Shown: piece by piece, positions 7,586 through 15,611 of the stretch
Position numbering within the stretch: the stretch's first letter is position 1
How the letters are laid out: every line of letters starts with the position of its first letter
From: an uncultured Muribaculaceae bacterium
Lineage (GTDB): Bacteria > Bacteroidota > Bacteroidia > Bacteroidales > Muribaculaceae
Assembly (NCBI GenBank): GCA_910578385.1
Contig: CAJTQV010000019.1
Span: forward strand, 19,334 to 57,487
Length of the DNA stretch: 38,154 nt
Reading direction: 5' to 3'
Made by a program: the position numbers and the translations under genes
The notes under the pieces: generated by a model
Told to the model about the DNA's origin: nothing
Databases searched by the model: none
The model's input: the letters and a program-made list of their open reading frames with translations, nothing else

Positions 7586-8896
7586 ATGATACTTATTCCG
7601 AACAAAAAGATATTGCTTGTGGCCGATTTTGGCGAGGATTCCGGGATGGACGCCATTGTCAATCTCAAAGCGGCCATTGAGAGCCGTGGGGCTTATTCCG
7701 TCAATATTGTTGACTTTCCTGCCATGGCAATAGCCGGGCATCAGGGCGAGGAGCTGTCTGAGGCGCGTGTCATAGAACTTTGTGCCCGCAAACTCGAGCA
7801 GCTTTCGTCTACAGATGAACTGGTCTGGGATGAACCGGACCACTACCCTGATGAGAAACAGCATGACCGTCCCGACACGGTAGTGGTGTTCGGCAAGTCG
7901 GCAATGCTTGCCGGTGGACTGGAGGGCACGGATGTACTCTTCGTAAATCCTCAATATGACTCCGAATGGCCCTGGAAGAAACAGTATTACGCCGACCGGC
8001 GCGTTGCCGGGCAATACCACAAAAATAAATACGAATACGAAAGAAACCGGATGACTACCGTGACGTGGAGCGGGAAAGAGGCAAAGATAGGCAGTGGCTA
8101 TTCCAAACGTTATGGCGTGTTCACACGTGATACCGGTTTCTATGAATTCTGGGACCGTTATCCACAGATGGCAGAAATGGATGAGAAGCTTGAAGGTGAC
8201 ACCGATGGTCTTGCAGATTTCATCTGCCGTTTTGCAGATGGCGACATTACCAAGTTACAGGAGACGCTCAGCACCCGCAGCAAACTCAAAGAGCAGGAAA
8301 AGCCGCAGAGACGCATTCTGATTGTTCCTGACTTTTTCACCCCTTACGACTCACCCGCTGTCAGAGAGCTTTATAAGCAGCTTACAGCCATGGACTATCA
8401 AGTGGCTGTATTGATGCCTGATTCCACTCTAATGAAGTCCCGGCAGGCTCTTGAACGCCGTTGCAAGTCAAAGCCTTTCGATCTTATCGTCACTCTCGAA
8501 ACCGGCTGTCTGCTCGCGGCACGGGTGACAAACTGCCAGCGCATATTTGTCAATCCCGACTGGTGCGCATGGGAGTGGATGAACCTCCGTCTCGGGGAAG
8601 AAAAACAGAAATATGAAAGGCGCGGTGCCGACAAATCCGGTCCGGTCTACTCCTACATCCTCAATGCCGATGAGATTGAGGCGGCTCGCGAAATGGCTGA
8701 GCGGAGCAATATCAGGCGCGGCAACCATCCGGCAGCCGGATGGTTCACCGAAGATGCCGCTGATTCCCACCTGCCCTTGGAGCATCTCAAGCGCTTCAAC
8801 ACAAGCACCTTCATCCCGTCGCTGAGGCTCGACACCGAAGAAGGAATCGACATACTTGCCACTCAAATTCACAACATCCTCTCAATCTCCGATTAA
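7586..8896 (+). CDS. Tandem alpha/beta-domain protein, 436 aa, possibly esterase-like
   Basis: The protein has two similar halves. Each begins with a strand (KKILLVADF near residue 8; RRILIVPDF near 242), passes helices, and then shows a strand-turn segment ending in VNP: VVVFGKSAMLAGG...VLFVNPQYDSEWPW and LIVTLETGCLLAA...RIFVNPDWCAWEW. The layout recalls the small alpha/beta hydrolases of the YqiA/UPF0227 type, where GxSxGG precedes VLINP. Here the nucleophile region is altered, with a Ser in the first half (FGKSAMLAG) and a Thr in the second (LETGCLLAA), so activity is doubtful. No signal peptide or membrane segment is seen, so the protein should be cytosolic. It is the last gene of the unit that follows the AAA+ cluster. 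The family assignment is inference; a binding rather than catalytic role is possible. Confidence 0.65.
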   Translation: MILIPNKKILLVADFGEDSGMDAIVNLKAAIESRGAYSVNIVDFPAMAIAGHQGEELSEARVIELCARKLEQLSSTDELVWDEPDHYPDEKQHDRPDTVVVFGKSAMLAGGLEGTDVLFVNPQYDSEWPWKKQYYADRRVAGQYHKNKYEYERNRMTTVTWSGKEAKIGSGYSKRYGVFTRDTGFYEFWDRYPQMAEMDEKLEGDTDGLADFICRFADGDITKLQETLSTRSKLKEQEKPQRRILIVPDFFTPYDSPAVRELYKQLTAMDYQVAVLMPDSTLMKSRQALERRCKSKPFDLIVTLETGCLLAARVTNCQRIFVNPDWCAWEWMNLRLGEEKQKYERRGADKSGPVYSYILNADEIEAAREMAERSNIRRGNHPAAGWFTEDAADSHLPLEHLKRFNTSTFIPSLRLDTEEGIDILATQIHNILSISD

Positions 8897-8935
8897 TAAT
8901 ACAAATTTCCAAAGTACCAATCCCGATAATTTTGT

Positions 8936-8943
8936 TAACTTTG
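8936..8943 (+). promoter_or_regulatory. -7 box (TAACTTTG) of the ABC-F gene
   Basis: TAACTTTG matches the Bacteroidetes -7 consensus TAnnTTTG, 51 bases before the ABC-F start codon. The -33 element is not a clear TTTG. Confidence 0.6.
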
Positions 8944-8993
8944 CACTTTCTTTTGACCAAACGACAAAACGAGCTGATAATATCTGACAATAT

Positions 8994-10610
8994 ATGGTAT
9001 CTGTAGATGGACTGACTGTTGAGTTCGGAGGCACTACCCTCTTCAAGGATGTCTCTTTCGTAATCAATCCGCGCGACCGCATAGCCCTCATGGGCAAGAA
9101 CGGTGCCGGCAAAAGCACGCTGCTCAAGATTCTCGCCGGTGTCCGCGCCGCAACCCGTGGCGCAGTCTCCGTGCCGAAGGACTGCACGGTGTGCTATCTG
9201 CCACAGCATATGCTCACCGAGGACAGCCGCACAGTCTTCGAGGAGGCATCGCAGGCTTTCGCCCATCTGCGCGAGATGGAGGCCGAGATTGACGCGATGA
9301 ACGCCGAACTCGCCACCCGCACCGACTACGAAAGCGATTCATACATGGCACTCATCGAGAAGGTAACATCGGTTAGCGAGAAGTTCTACGCCATCGACAT
9401 GACTCATTTCGAGGAAGACGTGGAGAAAGCCCTGCTCGGCCTCGGGTTCGAACGCACCGACTTCGACCGCCCCACCTCCGAATTCTCCGGCGGATGGCGC
9501 ATGAGAATCGAGCTTGCCAAACTGCTTCTCAAGAATCCTGACGTGCTCCTGCTCGACGAGCCGACAAACCACCTCGACATAGAGTCGATAGGCTGGCTTG
9601 AGGATTTCATCAAGAACAGTCCGATGGCCGTAGTTGTCATCAGCCACGACCGCCGCTTTATCGACAACATCACCACGCGCACCATCGAGGTGACCATGGG
9701 ACGCATATACGACTACAAGGCCACATACAGCCATTATCTGGAACTGCGCAAGGAACGCCGCGCGCAACAGCAGAAGCAGTACGACGACCAGCAGAAACAG
9801 ATTGCCGAGGCCCGGGAGTTCATCGAGCGGTTCAAGGGTACCTATTCCAAGACCTTCCAGGTGCAGAGCAAGGTGAAATGGCTTGAGAAACTCGACATCG
9901 TGGAAGTCGATGAGGAAGACACCTCGGCACTCCGTCTGAAATTTCCGCCCTGCCCCCGCAGCGGCAGCTACCCGGTCATAGCCGAAGGCGTGGGCAAGAG
10001 CTACGACGGCAAGCCGGTATTCTCGAACGCCTCGTTCACCATAGAGCGCGGCGACAAGGTGGCGTTCGCCGGACGCAACGGCGAGGGAAAGTCAACCATG
10101 GTCAAGGCCATAATGAAAGAGATTACCCACGACGGCACCCTGACATTGGGCCACAACGTGAAGATAGGATACTTCGCGCAGAACAGCGCCTCACTGCTCG
10201 ACGAGAACCTGACCGTGTTCCAGACAATCGACGACATAGCCGTCGGCGACGTGCGCCTCAAGATCCGCGACCTGCTCGGTGCATTCATGTTCGGAGGCGA
10301 GGAGAACCAGAAGAAAGTCAAGGTGCTGTCGGGCGGGGAACGCGTTCGCCTCTGCATGATCAAGCTGCTGCTCGAACCGATCAACCTGCTCATACTCGAC
10401 GAGCCGACCAACCACCTCGACCTGAAGACAAAAGATATATTGAAACAGGCATTGCGCGACTTCGACGGCACGCTGATAGTGGTCAGCCACGACCGAGACT
10501 TCCTCGACGGCCTCGTGACCAAAGTCTACGAATTCGGAGGAGGCCGCGTCCGCGAGCACCTCTGCGGCATCAACGAATTCCTCGAAAAGAAACGCGCCGA
10601 ACAGCAATAA
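8994..10610 (+). CDS. ABC-F family ATPase
   Basis: 538 residues with two nucleotide-binding domains and no membrane segment, as in the ABC-F family of ribosome-associated ATPases (EttA/YbiT/Uup type). Domain 1 has Walker A GKNGAGKST (34-42), signature FSGGWRMRIELAKLL and Walker B LLLDEPTNHLD. Domain 2 has Walker A GRNGEGKST (360-368), signature LSGGERVRLCMIKLL and LLILDEPTNHLD. A charged linker (LRKERRAQQQKQYDDQQKQ, about residues 250-290) separates them, as expected for the P-site tRNA interaction motif. The length is close to YbiT (about 530 aa). ABC-F proteins bind the ribosomal E site and relieve stalled translation; some confer drug resistance, but nothing here singles out a resistance member. 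It is probably a housekeeping gene with its own promoter, and no terminator is obvious. Confidence 0.93.
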   Translation: MVSVDGLTVEFGGTTLFKDVSFVINPRDRIALMGKNGAGKSTLLKILAGVRAATRGAVSVPKDCTVCYLPQHMLTEDSRTVFEEASQAFAHLREMEAEIDAMNAELATRTDYESDSYMALIEKVTSVSEKFYAIDMTHFEEDVEKALLGLGFERTDFDRPTSEFSGGWRMRIELAKLLLKNPDVLLLDEPTNHLDIESIGWLEDFIKNSPMAVVVISHDRRFIDNITTRTIEVTMGRIYDYKATYSHYLELRKERRAQQQKQYDDQQKQIAEAREFIERFKGTYSKTFQVQSKVKWLEKLDIVEVDEEDTSALRLKFPPCPRSGSYPVIAEGVGKSYDGKPVFSNASFTIERGDKVAFAGRNGEGKSTMVKAIMKEITHDGTLTLGHNVKIGYFAQNSASLLDENLTVFQTIDDIAVGDVRLKIRDLLGAFMFGGEENQKKVKVLSGGERVRLCMIKLLLEPINLLILDEPTNHLDLKTKDILKQALRDFDGTLIVVSHDRDFLDGLVTKVYEFGGGRVREHLCGINEFLEKKRAEQQ

Positions 10611-10639
10611 TCCCTCCCGGTGAGTTGTTAGGAATGGAA

Positions 10640-11590
10640 TTATTTCCATACATCAAGGGTATTCCAATTTCTTGGAAAGCCCATTTCACGCAGATTGAGA
10701 AGATTGCCCCCGTCTCCGATTATTGAGAGTATATTTCGTTTGATGTTGCTATCCGGGCTGATAATGTTACTGATGTATTTGATGCAGCAGAGAGCTGCAA
10801 ATATTTTATTGGGTCTTATGTTACGAATAGTCAAGCAATCGAGAAATGGATTGTCTGCGTTCGTGGGCATCTGGACACTGACAATACTGCGTCTATTCCA
10901 TATTCTGCTATGATGGGCACAGCAGTTGCGCCATACTGCTATCGCATGAAGCCAGTTGGCGAATACACGGTCATCGTTCAGTCCGAACTCTTTGGCAATT
11001 CTTTTCTTTATGGGAGATTTATTGAGCAACTGATATAAACGGCTCAAAGTTCCGAGCGACAACACCTCCAACGTCATCCACGCCGGTGGCATCGGTGGAT
11101 TATCATATTTGGAGCAATAATGCTTTATAAAATCCTCATTGCTGCGTTTGACTTCACTTTCAATATCTCTCATCAACAAATCAAAAGCTGTTGTCATACT
11201 GCCGTTGCGATCTCTCCTTTCCTGATGTTTATAGAGATTCCTGTCATTGAACCAATGGCTGTCGCCGGTCGTTTCTGCGTATGCCTGAACAATTTTCGTG
11301 CGTACCGCCACCTCTATCTTCTCTATGGCATTGAATATCACAGACCGCAGTCTTCTGTCAAAGCGATAGAGGTCAATGATATCAGAGAAATGAATGTCGC
11401 TCTTCTTAAACCTATGGTCAGCAATGGGATTGTCGTTGTCTTGAAAAGGATATGTATAGGCGCGAAGCCGATAATAACTGATGTTTGACAAGTATTCTTT
11501 CGCCAGTTGCTCATCATCAATGATCAACCCGCGATTCCGGAGTTTGTCAACTTGCTCTTGCAGTTGCAGAGGGCGTTTCGTGTAGTCCAT
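10640..11590 (-). CDS. Abi_2 (AbiD/AbiF-like) HEPN-family protein
   Basis: 316 residues from the ATG at 11590 (MDYTKRPLQLQEQVDKLRNR), chosen because it follows GGAGG; upstream in-frame residues look non-coding. The sequence fits the Abi_2 family: LxxQVDKLRNRGLIIDD, then LSNISYYRLRAYTYPFQ, then DLYRFDRRLRSVIFNAIEKIEVAVRTKI, then WMTLEVLSLGTLSRLY. Near the C-terminal third it has WRNCCAHHSRIWNR, where R-N-C-C-A-H gives the R-x4-H motif of HEPN ribonucleases. Lactococcal AbiD/AbiF relatives abort phage infection, so an RNA-cleaving defence role is likely (inference from family). The gene is convergent with ABC-F and is alone on its strand, with no antitoxin partner beside it. Its promoter and a hairpin that can mask the ribosome site lie upstream. 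Confidence 0.88.
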   Translation of the reverse strand: MDYTKRPLQLQEQVDKLRNRGLIIDDEQLAKEYLSNISYYRLRAYTYPFQDNDNPIADHRFKKSDIHFSDIIDLYRFDRRLRSVIFNAIEKIEVAVRTKIVQAYAETTGDSHWFNDRNLYKHQERRDRNGSMTTAFDLLMRDIESEVKRSNEDFIKHYCSKYDNPPMPPAWMTLEVLSLGTLSRLYQLLNKSPIKKRIAKEFGLNDDRVFANWLHAIAVWRNCCAHHSRIWNRRSIVSVQMPTNADNPFLDCLTIRNIRPNKIFAALCCIKYISNIISPDSNIKRNILSIIGDGGNLLNLREMGFPRNWNTLDVWK

Positions 11591-11600
11591 AAAAATCGAA

Positions 11601-11642
11601 GACCTCCCCGGGTGCGCTGTTCTACGGGAAGCGTGGGAGGTC
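11601..11642 (-). promoter_or_regulatory. Leader hairpin covering the ribosome site of the Abi_2 gene
   Basis: On the plus strand GACCTCCC (11601-11608) is the exact complement of GGGAGGTC (11635-11642). Read on the minus strand, the GGGGAGG that serves as ribosome site, about 10 bases before the ATG at 11590, lies in one arm of this stem. The stem could therefore limit translation of the HEPN protein. The pairing is seen; the control is inference. Confidence 0.6.
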
Positions 11643-11652
11643 GTATCAATTG

Positions 11653-11684
11653 CAAATTTAGCACAAATACTCCTGTCCACCAAA
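11653..11684 (-). promoter_or_regulatory. Promoter of the Abi_2 gene
   Basis: On the minus strand TTTG (11684-11681), 20 bases of spacer, then TAAATTTG (11660-11653): a full match to the Bacteroidetes -33/-7 pattern. Transcription should start near 11646, making the leader about 55 nt and including the hairpin. Confidence 0.8.
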
Positions 11685-11771
11685 TTTCCAATTAAAAAAA
11701 ATTATAAAATTTATAATCTCTCTGAAATTTTAAATTCAGCAGACGCAAACTGCATAAGCCTTCAGGTTGGT

Positions 11772-12860
11772 CTAATTCTGTTTGCGGTAGGTCAGGGCGG
11801 CCGCCAGATTGGTCAGCAGGGCGAAGGCTGCGAGCATCAAGTATTGTGTCTGAAGAGAGGAGACCGGTGTGGCTTTCAGGTAGAGGGAGCGCATTATGTC
11901 TATGAAATAACGTGGAGGGAGCGCGTAGGTCAGATATTGCGCCCACTCAGGCATGGAGCTGATCGGCGTGAGAAGTCCGCTCATCAGCACGCACAGCAGA
12001 ACCACAAACAGCATCAGGAACATGCTCTGCGACATGCGCGCCGAATAATTGGCTATGATGATGCCGATTCCCGACATGACCAGCACAAACAACATGGCCG
12101 CCACATATACGGCGGCAAGGCTTCCGGCCGGAGTCAGTCCATAGACCAGCGCGGCAATCAACATGCCCAGCGAGATGTCCACAAGCCCGATAATCCAATA
12201 AGGAATCACCTTCGACAACACAAACACCGGTGTCGGCACCGGTGTGACATTCATCTGCTCGATGGTGCCGGTCTCCTTCTCCCCCACCAGATTGAGCGCG
12301 GGCAGAAATCCACAGATCATTATAAGAAGCATGATCATGAGTGCCGGTATCATGTAATTTCGGTACTCAAGCGTGGGGTTGTAGAAATAAGTCACCACAC
12401 TGCCGGAGTGCATCGGCGTTCCTGTGAAAGCCGCTATCGTTCCCGTCACCGACTGCATTACATATTTTGACCCGAGTGTACCCTTTATGCCGTTGACCCC
12501 GTTGGCACTGATATGCGGACGCGCCGCACGTCCCGACTCCACATCTCTCTGGAAATCGCGAGGCAGTTCCAGTATGACATCCGCCTCACCTTTCTCTACC
12601 GACCGTAACGCGGCCTCGTAGCTCGCGGCGGCCGACACCGTGAAGAATGGAGAAGCCTCCAGTCCGGCTATTATCTCACGCGACAACCCGCTGTGGTCAT
12701 GATTCACCACCGAGACACCAACATGCCTCACATCCATCGTGGCAACCAACGGTATGATAAGGATTACCATACATGGAAATATGAATGCCACTTTCGGAAG
12801 AAACCGGTTCCTCCTGAAGAGTATGAACTCCTTGCGTAAAAGAATAAACAATGTCCGCAT
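11772..12860 (-). CDS. ABC-2 type permease, YbhR-like (second permease)
   Basis: 362 residues from the ATG at 12860 (MRTLFILLRKEFILFRR), which shares one base with the stop of the upstream permease (TGATG); the longer frame upstream is a shadow. It is an inner-membrane ABC-2 type permease: one N-terminal helix (VAFIFPCMVILIIPLVA), a large extracytoplasmic domain (about residues 45-175), then five or six helices, including MIPALMIMLLIMICGFLPAL. The segment NLVGEKETGTIEQMNVTP is the conserved cytoplasmic loop of this family, which contacts the ATPase. It is the last gene of the efflux operon and should form a heterodimer with the other permease, as YbhS and YbhR do in E. coli. The substrate is unknown; relatives export cationic drugs or antibiotics. 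Confidence 0.9.
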   Translation of the reverse strand: MRTLFILLRKEFILFRRNRFLPKVAFIFPCMVILIIPLVATMDVRHVGVSVVNHDHSGLSREIIAGLEASPFFTVSAAASYEAALRSVEKGEADVILELPRDFQRDVESGRAARPHISANGVNGIKGTLGSKYVMQSVTGTIAAFTGTPMHSGSVVTYFYNPTLEYRNYMIPALMIMLLIMICGFLPALNLVGEKETGTIEQMNVTPVPTPVFVLSKVIPYWIIGLVDISLGMLIAALVYGLTPAGSLAAVYVAAMLFVLVMSGIGIIIANYSARMSQSMFLMLFVVLLCVLMSGLLTPISSMPEWAQYLTYALPPRYFIDIMRSLYLKATPVSSLQTQYLMLAAFALLTNLAAALTYRKQN

Positions 12861-13918
12861 CACTGCAATCTGATTTTGAAACGTCTTACCGATATGAGAA
12901 TCAAAGCCGATGTCATCAGCACCAAAACTGAAAGCTCTGTGACGACTGCACCGAAGCCGAGACTCTCGATTATGATCTTGCGCATGGCCGGTATGTACCA
13001 TTTCGCCGGCACGATGTTGGAAATCCACTGAAGCAGAACCGGCATGTTCTCGACCGGAAACATCATGCCCGAAAGCATTATCACCGGAATTATGAAAACC
13101 ATTCCCGACACGAGCAATGCTGCCATCTGCGACTCCACCAGCGTTGACACGAACAGGCCGAGCGCAAGGGCAAGCACTATATAGACCAGCGAGACCACCA
13201 CAAGCGCCGCTACCGAGCCCGACAGTGGCACTTCGAGAGCATATTTGGAGATCAGCAGTATGATGGTGAGGTCAACCGCCGCGAGCAGGAAGTAGGGAAT
13301 CATCTTGGCAACGACAATCATGGCCGGACGCACGGGCGACACGAGAAGAACCTCCATCGTGCCGGTCTCTTTCTCCCTCACAATCGATACTGATGTCAGC
13401 ATGGCGCATATCAGCATGAAGATAAGCCCCATTATTCCGGGCACGAAATTATACGCGCTCCGAAGCTGAGGATTGTAGAGTATTGTCACCCCCGGGGTCA
13501 TTGCCCCATCGGTCTCGGTGAGAATCTGGGTGAGATAACCCGAAGCCGTCTGGGCCGTGACCGGATTGGAGGCATCGACCACCACCTGATAATCGCCCGA
13601 GGTGTCATAATCAGCGGCGAAGACCACAACGGCAAGCGCTTCGTTGGCCGAGATGGCGCGGTCTGTCTCTGAAGGTGCCAGATAGCCCTTGAAGGTTATG
13701 TATGGATTGTGGGCGAGCTGCCCTACCTTCGACTCCACAGCCGGAGTGATACATGGGGCCGACACCATGACCTCCACATCGTTGACCTCGGTCGAGATGG
13801 CAAAGCCGAAGAGTATCATCTGCACCACAGGTATGAGGATAGCTATCATCAGCGTGCGGGGGTCACGCACTATGTGCAACGCTTCTTTCCGTATAAAAGC
13901 AATAAAACTCTTTTTCAT
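12860..13918 (-). CDS. ABC-2 type permease, YbhS-like (first permease)
   Basis: 352 residues with an N-terminal helix (MIAILIPVVQMILFGFAIS), an extracytoplasmic domain rich in strands, and a C-terminal bundle of five to six helices (IMGLIFMLICAMLTSVSIV, LALGLFVSTLV, ALLVSGMVFIIPVIMLSGM). The loop VREKETGTMEVLLVSPVRP is the family hallmark. FPVENMPVLLQWISNIVPAKWYI near the end is typical of YhhJ/YbhS proteins. The gene lies 30 bases after the second ATPase and shares one base with the next permease. Together with both ATPases, the HlyD-like protein and the TolC-like channel it should build one export system spanning both membranes. Confidence 0.92.
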   Translation of the reverse strand: MKKSFIAFIRKEALHIVRDPRTLMIAILIPVVQMILFGFAISTEVNDVEVMVSAPCITPAVESKVGQLAHNPYITFKGYLAPSETDRAISANEALAVVVFAADYDTSGDYQVVVDASNPVTAQTASGYLTQILTETDGAMTPGVTILYNPQLRSAYNFVPGIMGLIFMLICAMLTSVSIVREKETGTMEVLLVSPVRPAMIVVAKMIPYFLLAAVDLTIILLISKYALEVPLSGSVAALVVVSLVYIVLALALGLFVSTLVESQMAALLVSGMVFIIPVIMLSGMMFPVENMPVLLQWISNIVPAKWYIPAMRKIIIESLGFGAVVTELSVLVLMTSALILISVRRFKIRLQ

Positions 13919-13948
13919 CTGTCGAAGTTGTTTAGAGAGTGTATATGC

Positions 13949-14701
13949 CTATTGGCGCGAGGCCCGCGAGGCAAGGCATCTGAAAACCTCGTCCATATCG
14001 GCAGCGCCATATTCTCTCTTCAATTCCGCAGGAGTGCCCATCGCCTTGATACAGCCGTCGACCATTATCGATACCCGCTGGCAATATTCCGCCTCGTCCA
14101 TATAATGAGTGGTGACGAACACGGTTGTGCCTCCGGCGGCGGTTCGGTAGATGAGTTCCCAGAATTGCCGCCGGGTTATGGGATCGACTCCACCGGTGGG
14201 TTCATCGAGAAACACCACGTCCGGTCGGTGTATCGTGGCCACTGAAAACGCCAGCTTCTGCTGCTGCCCCAACGGGAGCACCGACACAGGCATATCCATC
14301 TCGGCCGTGAAATCGAGCGAAGCGGCAAGCGTAGCGCATCTTTCCTCTATTTCACGCCGGCGAAGTCCGTAGATTCCGGCAAACAGGGCGATGTTCTGGC
14401 GGACGGTCATCTCGTTGTAGAGCGAGAACTTCTGGCTCATGTATCCGATATGACGTTTGACCTGCTCGCTCTGACGTGCCACATCATATCCGGCAACCGA
14501 GGCTTTCCCGGCGGTCGGTTTGCTGAGACCGCACAACATGCGCATGGCCGTCGATTTTCCGGCACCGTTCGCACCGAGGAACCCGAATATCTCTCCGCGT
14601 GCCACGCTGAAACTTATGGCATCAACAGCCGTGAAGTCGCCGAACCGCTTTGTCAGCCTGTCGGCACTTATCACCGCTTCTGATTTGCACGAATCTTCCA
14701 T
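13949..14701 (-). CDS. ABC transporter ATPase, matching the C-terminal half of YbhF
   Basis: 250 residues from the ATG at 14701 (MEDSCKSEAVISADRLTK), preceded by AGAGGTAAG; the ATG at 14713 overlaps the previous gene and is less likely. Walker A is GANGAGKST (near residue 42), Walker B VVFLDEPTGGVD, with an H-loop in VFVTTHYMDEAEYC. The signature is LPLGQQQKLA rather than LSGGQ, a change also seen in the second ATPase half of E. coli YbhF (LPLGxxQRL). The upstream gene matches the first half, so the tandem YbhF ATPase is encoded here as two proteins. They should pair as a heterodimer under the two permeases. Confidence 0.9.
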   Translation of the reverse strand: MEDSCKSEAVISADRLTKRFGDFTAVDAISFSVARGEIFGFLGANGAGKSTAMRMLCGLSKPTAGKASVAGYDVARQSEQVKRHIGYMSQKFSLYNEMTVRQNIALFAGIYGLRRREIEERCATLAASLDFTAEMDMPVSVLPLGQQQKLAFSVATIHRPDVVFLDEPTGGVDPITRRQFWELIYRTAAGGTTVFVTTHYMDEAEYCQRVSIMVDGCIKAMGTPAELKREYGAADMDEVFRCLASRASRQ

Positions 14702-14702
14702 C

Positions 14703-15611
14703 TTACCTCTCATTTCCTTTTCCGAGTATTTTTATAAATACATCCTCGATATTCGGCATTATGCTTCCGGCCTCGATGATTCCGGGCAGCGATGAAAGCG
14801 CCCGGCCGTCATATCCTTCTTTCAGAAACACATGTATGTATTCGCCGAAAAGATACGCCTGCTCCACACCCGCCTCCCCGCGCACCTGCTGCAAAAGAGT
14901 GTAGTTGTTCTCTCCCCGCACGGCGAGAAGGGGCATCATGTTCCTGTCAAGTATCTCCCGCAAGGCTCCGGTCTCAATGATGCGCCCGCTGTCCATAAGC
15001 GATATCCGGTCACAGCGCGATGCCTCATCCATATACGGTGTGGAGACGATAATGGGCATTCCTTTGCACTTTATATCGGAAAGAATATCCCAGAACTCTT
15101 TTCGCGAAACAGCATCCACACCTGTGGTCGGCTCATCGAGAAAAAGAATCTCCGGCTGGTGTATCAATGCGCAGCAGAGCGCGAGTTTCTGCTTCATGCC
15201 CCCCGACAATGCGGCTGCCTTGCGTTTGCTGAAAGGGGCAATCTGACTGTATATCGGCTCAATCATCCCGAAATTATCTGATACCTTCCCGCCGAAAAGC
15301 GACGCGTAGAAGGTCAGGTTCTCCTCTACCGACAGGTCGGGATAGAGTGAGAACCGCCCGGGCATATACCCGGCCATTCGCCTTATGCTCCGGTAACGGG
15401 TCACGATGTCGGCACCGCAAACAGTCGCGCTCCCCGAATCGGGAAGGAGCAATGTGGTCAGTATCCTGAACAAAGTGGTCTTCCCCGCGCCGTCCGGACC
15501 TATCAGCCCATAGATTTCGCCACGCTCCACGTCGACCGACACTCCGTCGAGTGCCTTGACCCTCCCGAAGCTCTTGCAAAGCCCTTCTGCATGGATTGCC
15601 GCTCCACTCAT
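14703..15611 (-). CDS. ABC transporter ATPase, matching the N-terminal half of YbhF
   Basis: 302 residues. Walker A is GPDGAGKTT (38-46); the Pro-Asp variant is characteristic of the first half of YbhF-type ATPases. Signature LSGGMKQKLALCCAL, Walker B ILFLDEPTTGVDAVSRKEF, and STPYMDEASRCDRI in the H-loop place, where the usual His is replaced by Pro (TPYMDEA), also as in YbhF. The C-terminal 80 residues are an accessory region ending in IEDVFIKILGKGNER, typical of drug-export ATPases. The start overlaps the HlyD stop by 4 bases (ATGA), so translation is coupled. It ends one base before the next ATPase. The missing H-loop His suggests one composite ATP site is degenerate. Confidence 0.92.
   Translation of the reverse strand: MSGAAIHAEGLCKSFGRVKALDGVSVDVERGEIYGLIGPDGAGKTTLFRILTTLLLPDSGSATVCGADIVTRYRSIRRMAGYMPGRFSLYPDLSVEENLTFYASLFGGKVSDNFGMIEPIYSQIAPFSKRKAAALSGGMKQKLALCCALIHQPEILFLDEPTTGVDAVSRKEFWDILSDIKCKGMPIIVSTPYMDEASRCDRISLMDSGRIIETGALREILDRNMMPLLAVRGENNYTLLQQVRGEAGVEQAYLFGEYIHVFLKEGYDGRALSSLPGIIEAGSIMPNIEDVFIKILGKGNER

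Noticed and set aside
11844..12470. 208-codon plus-strand frame inside the permease gene
   Set aside because: His- and Gln-rich antisense product with no hydrophobic pattern; the permease on the other strand is clear.
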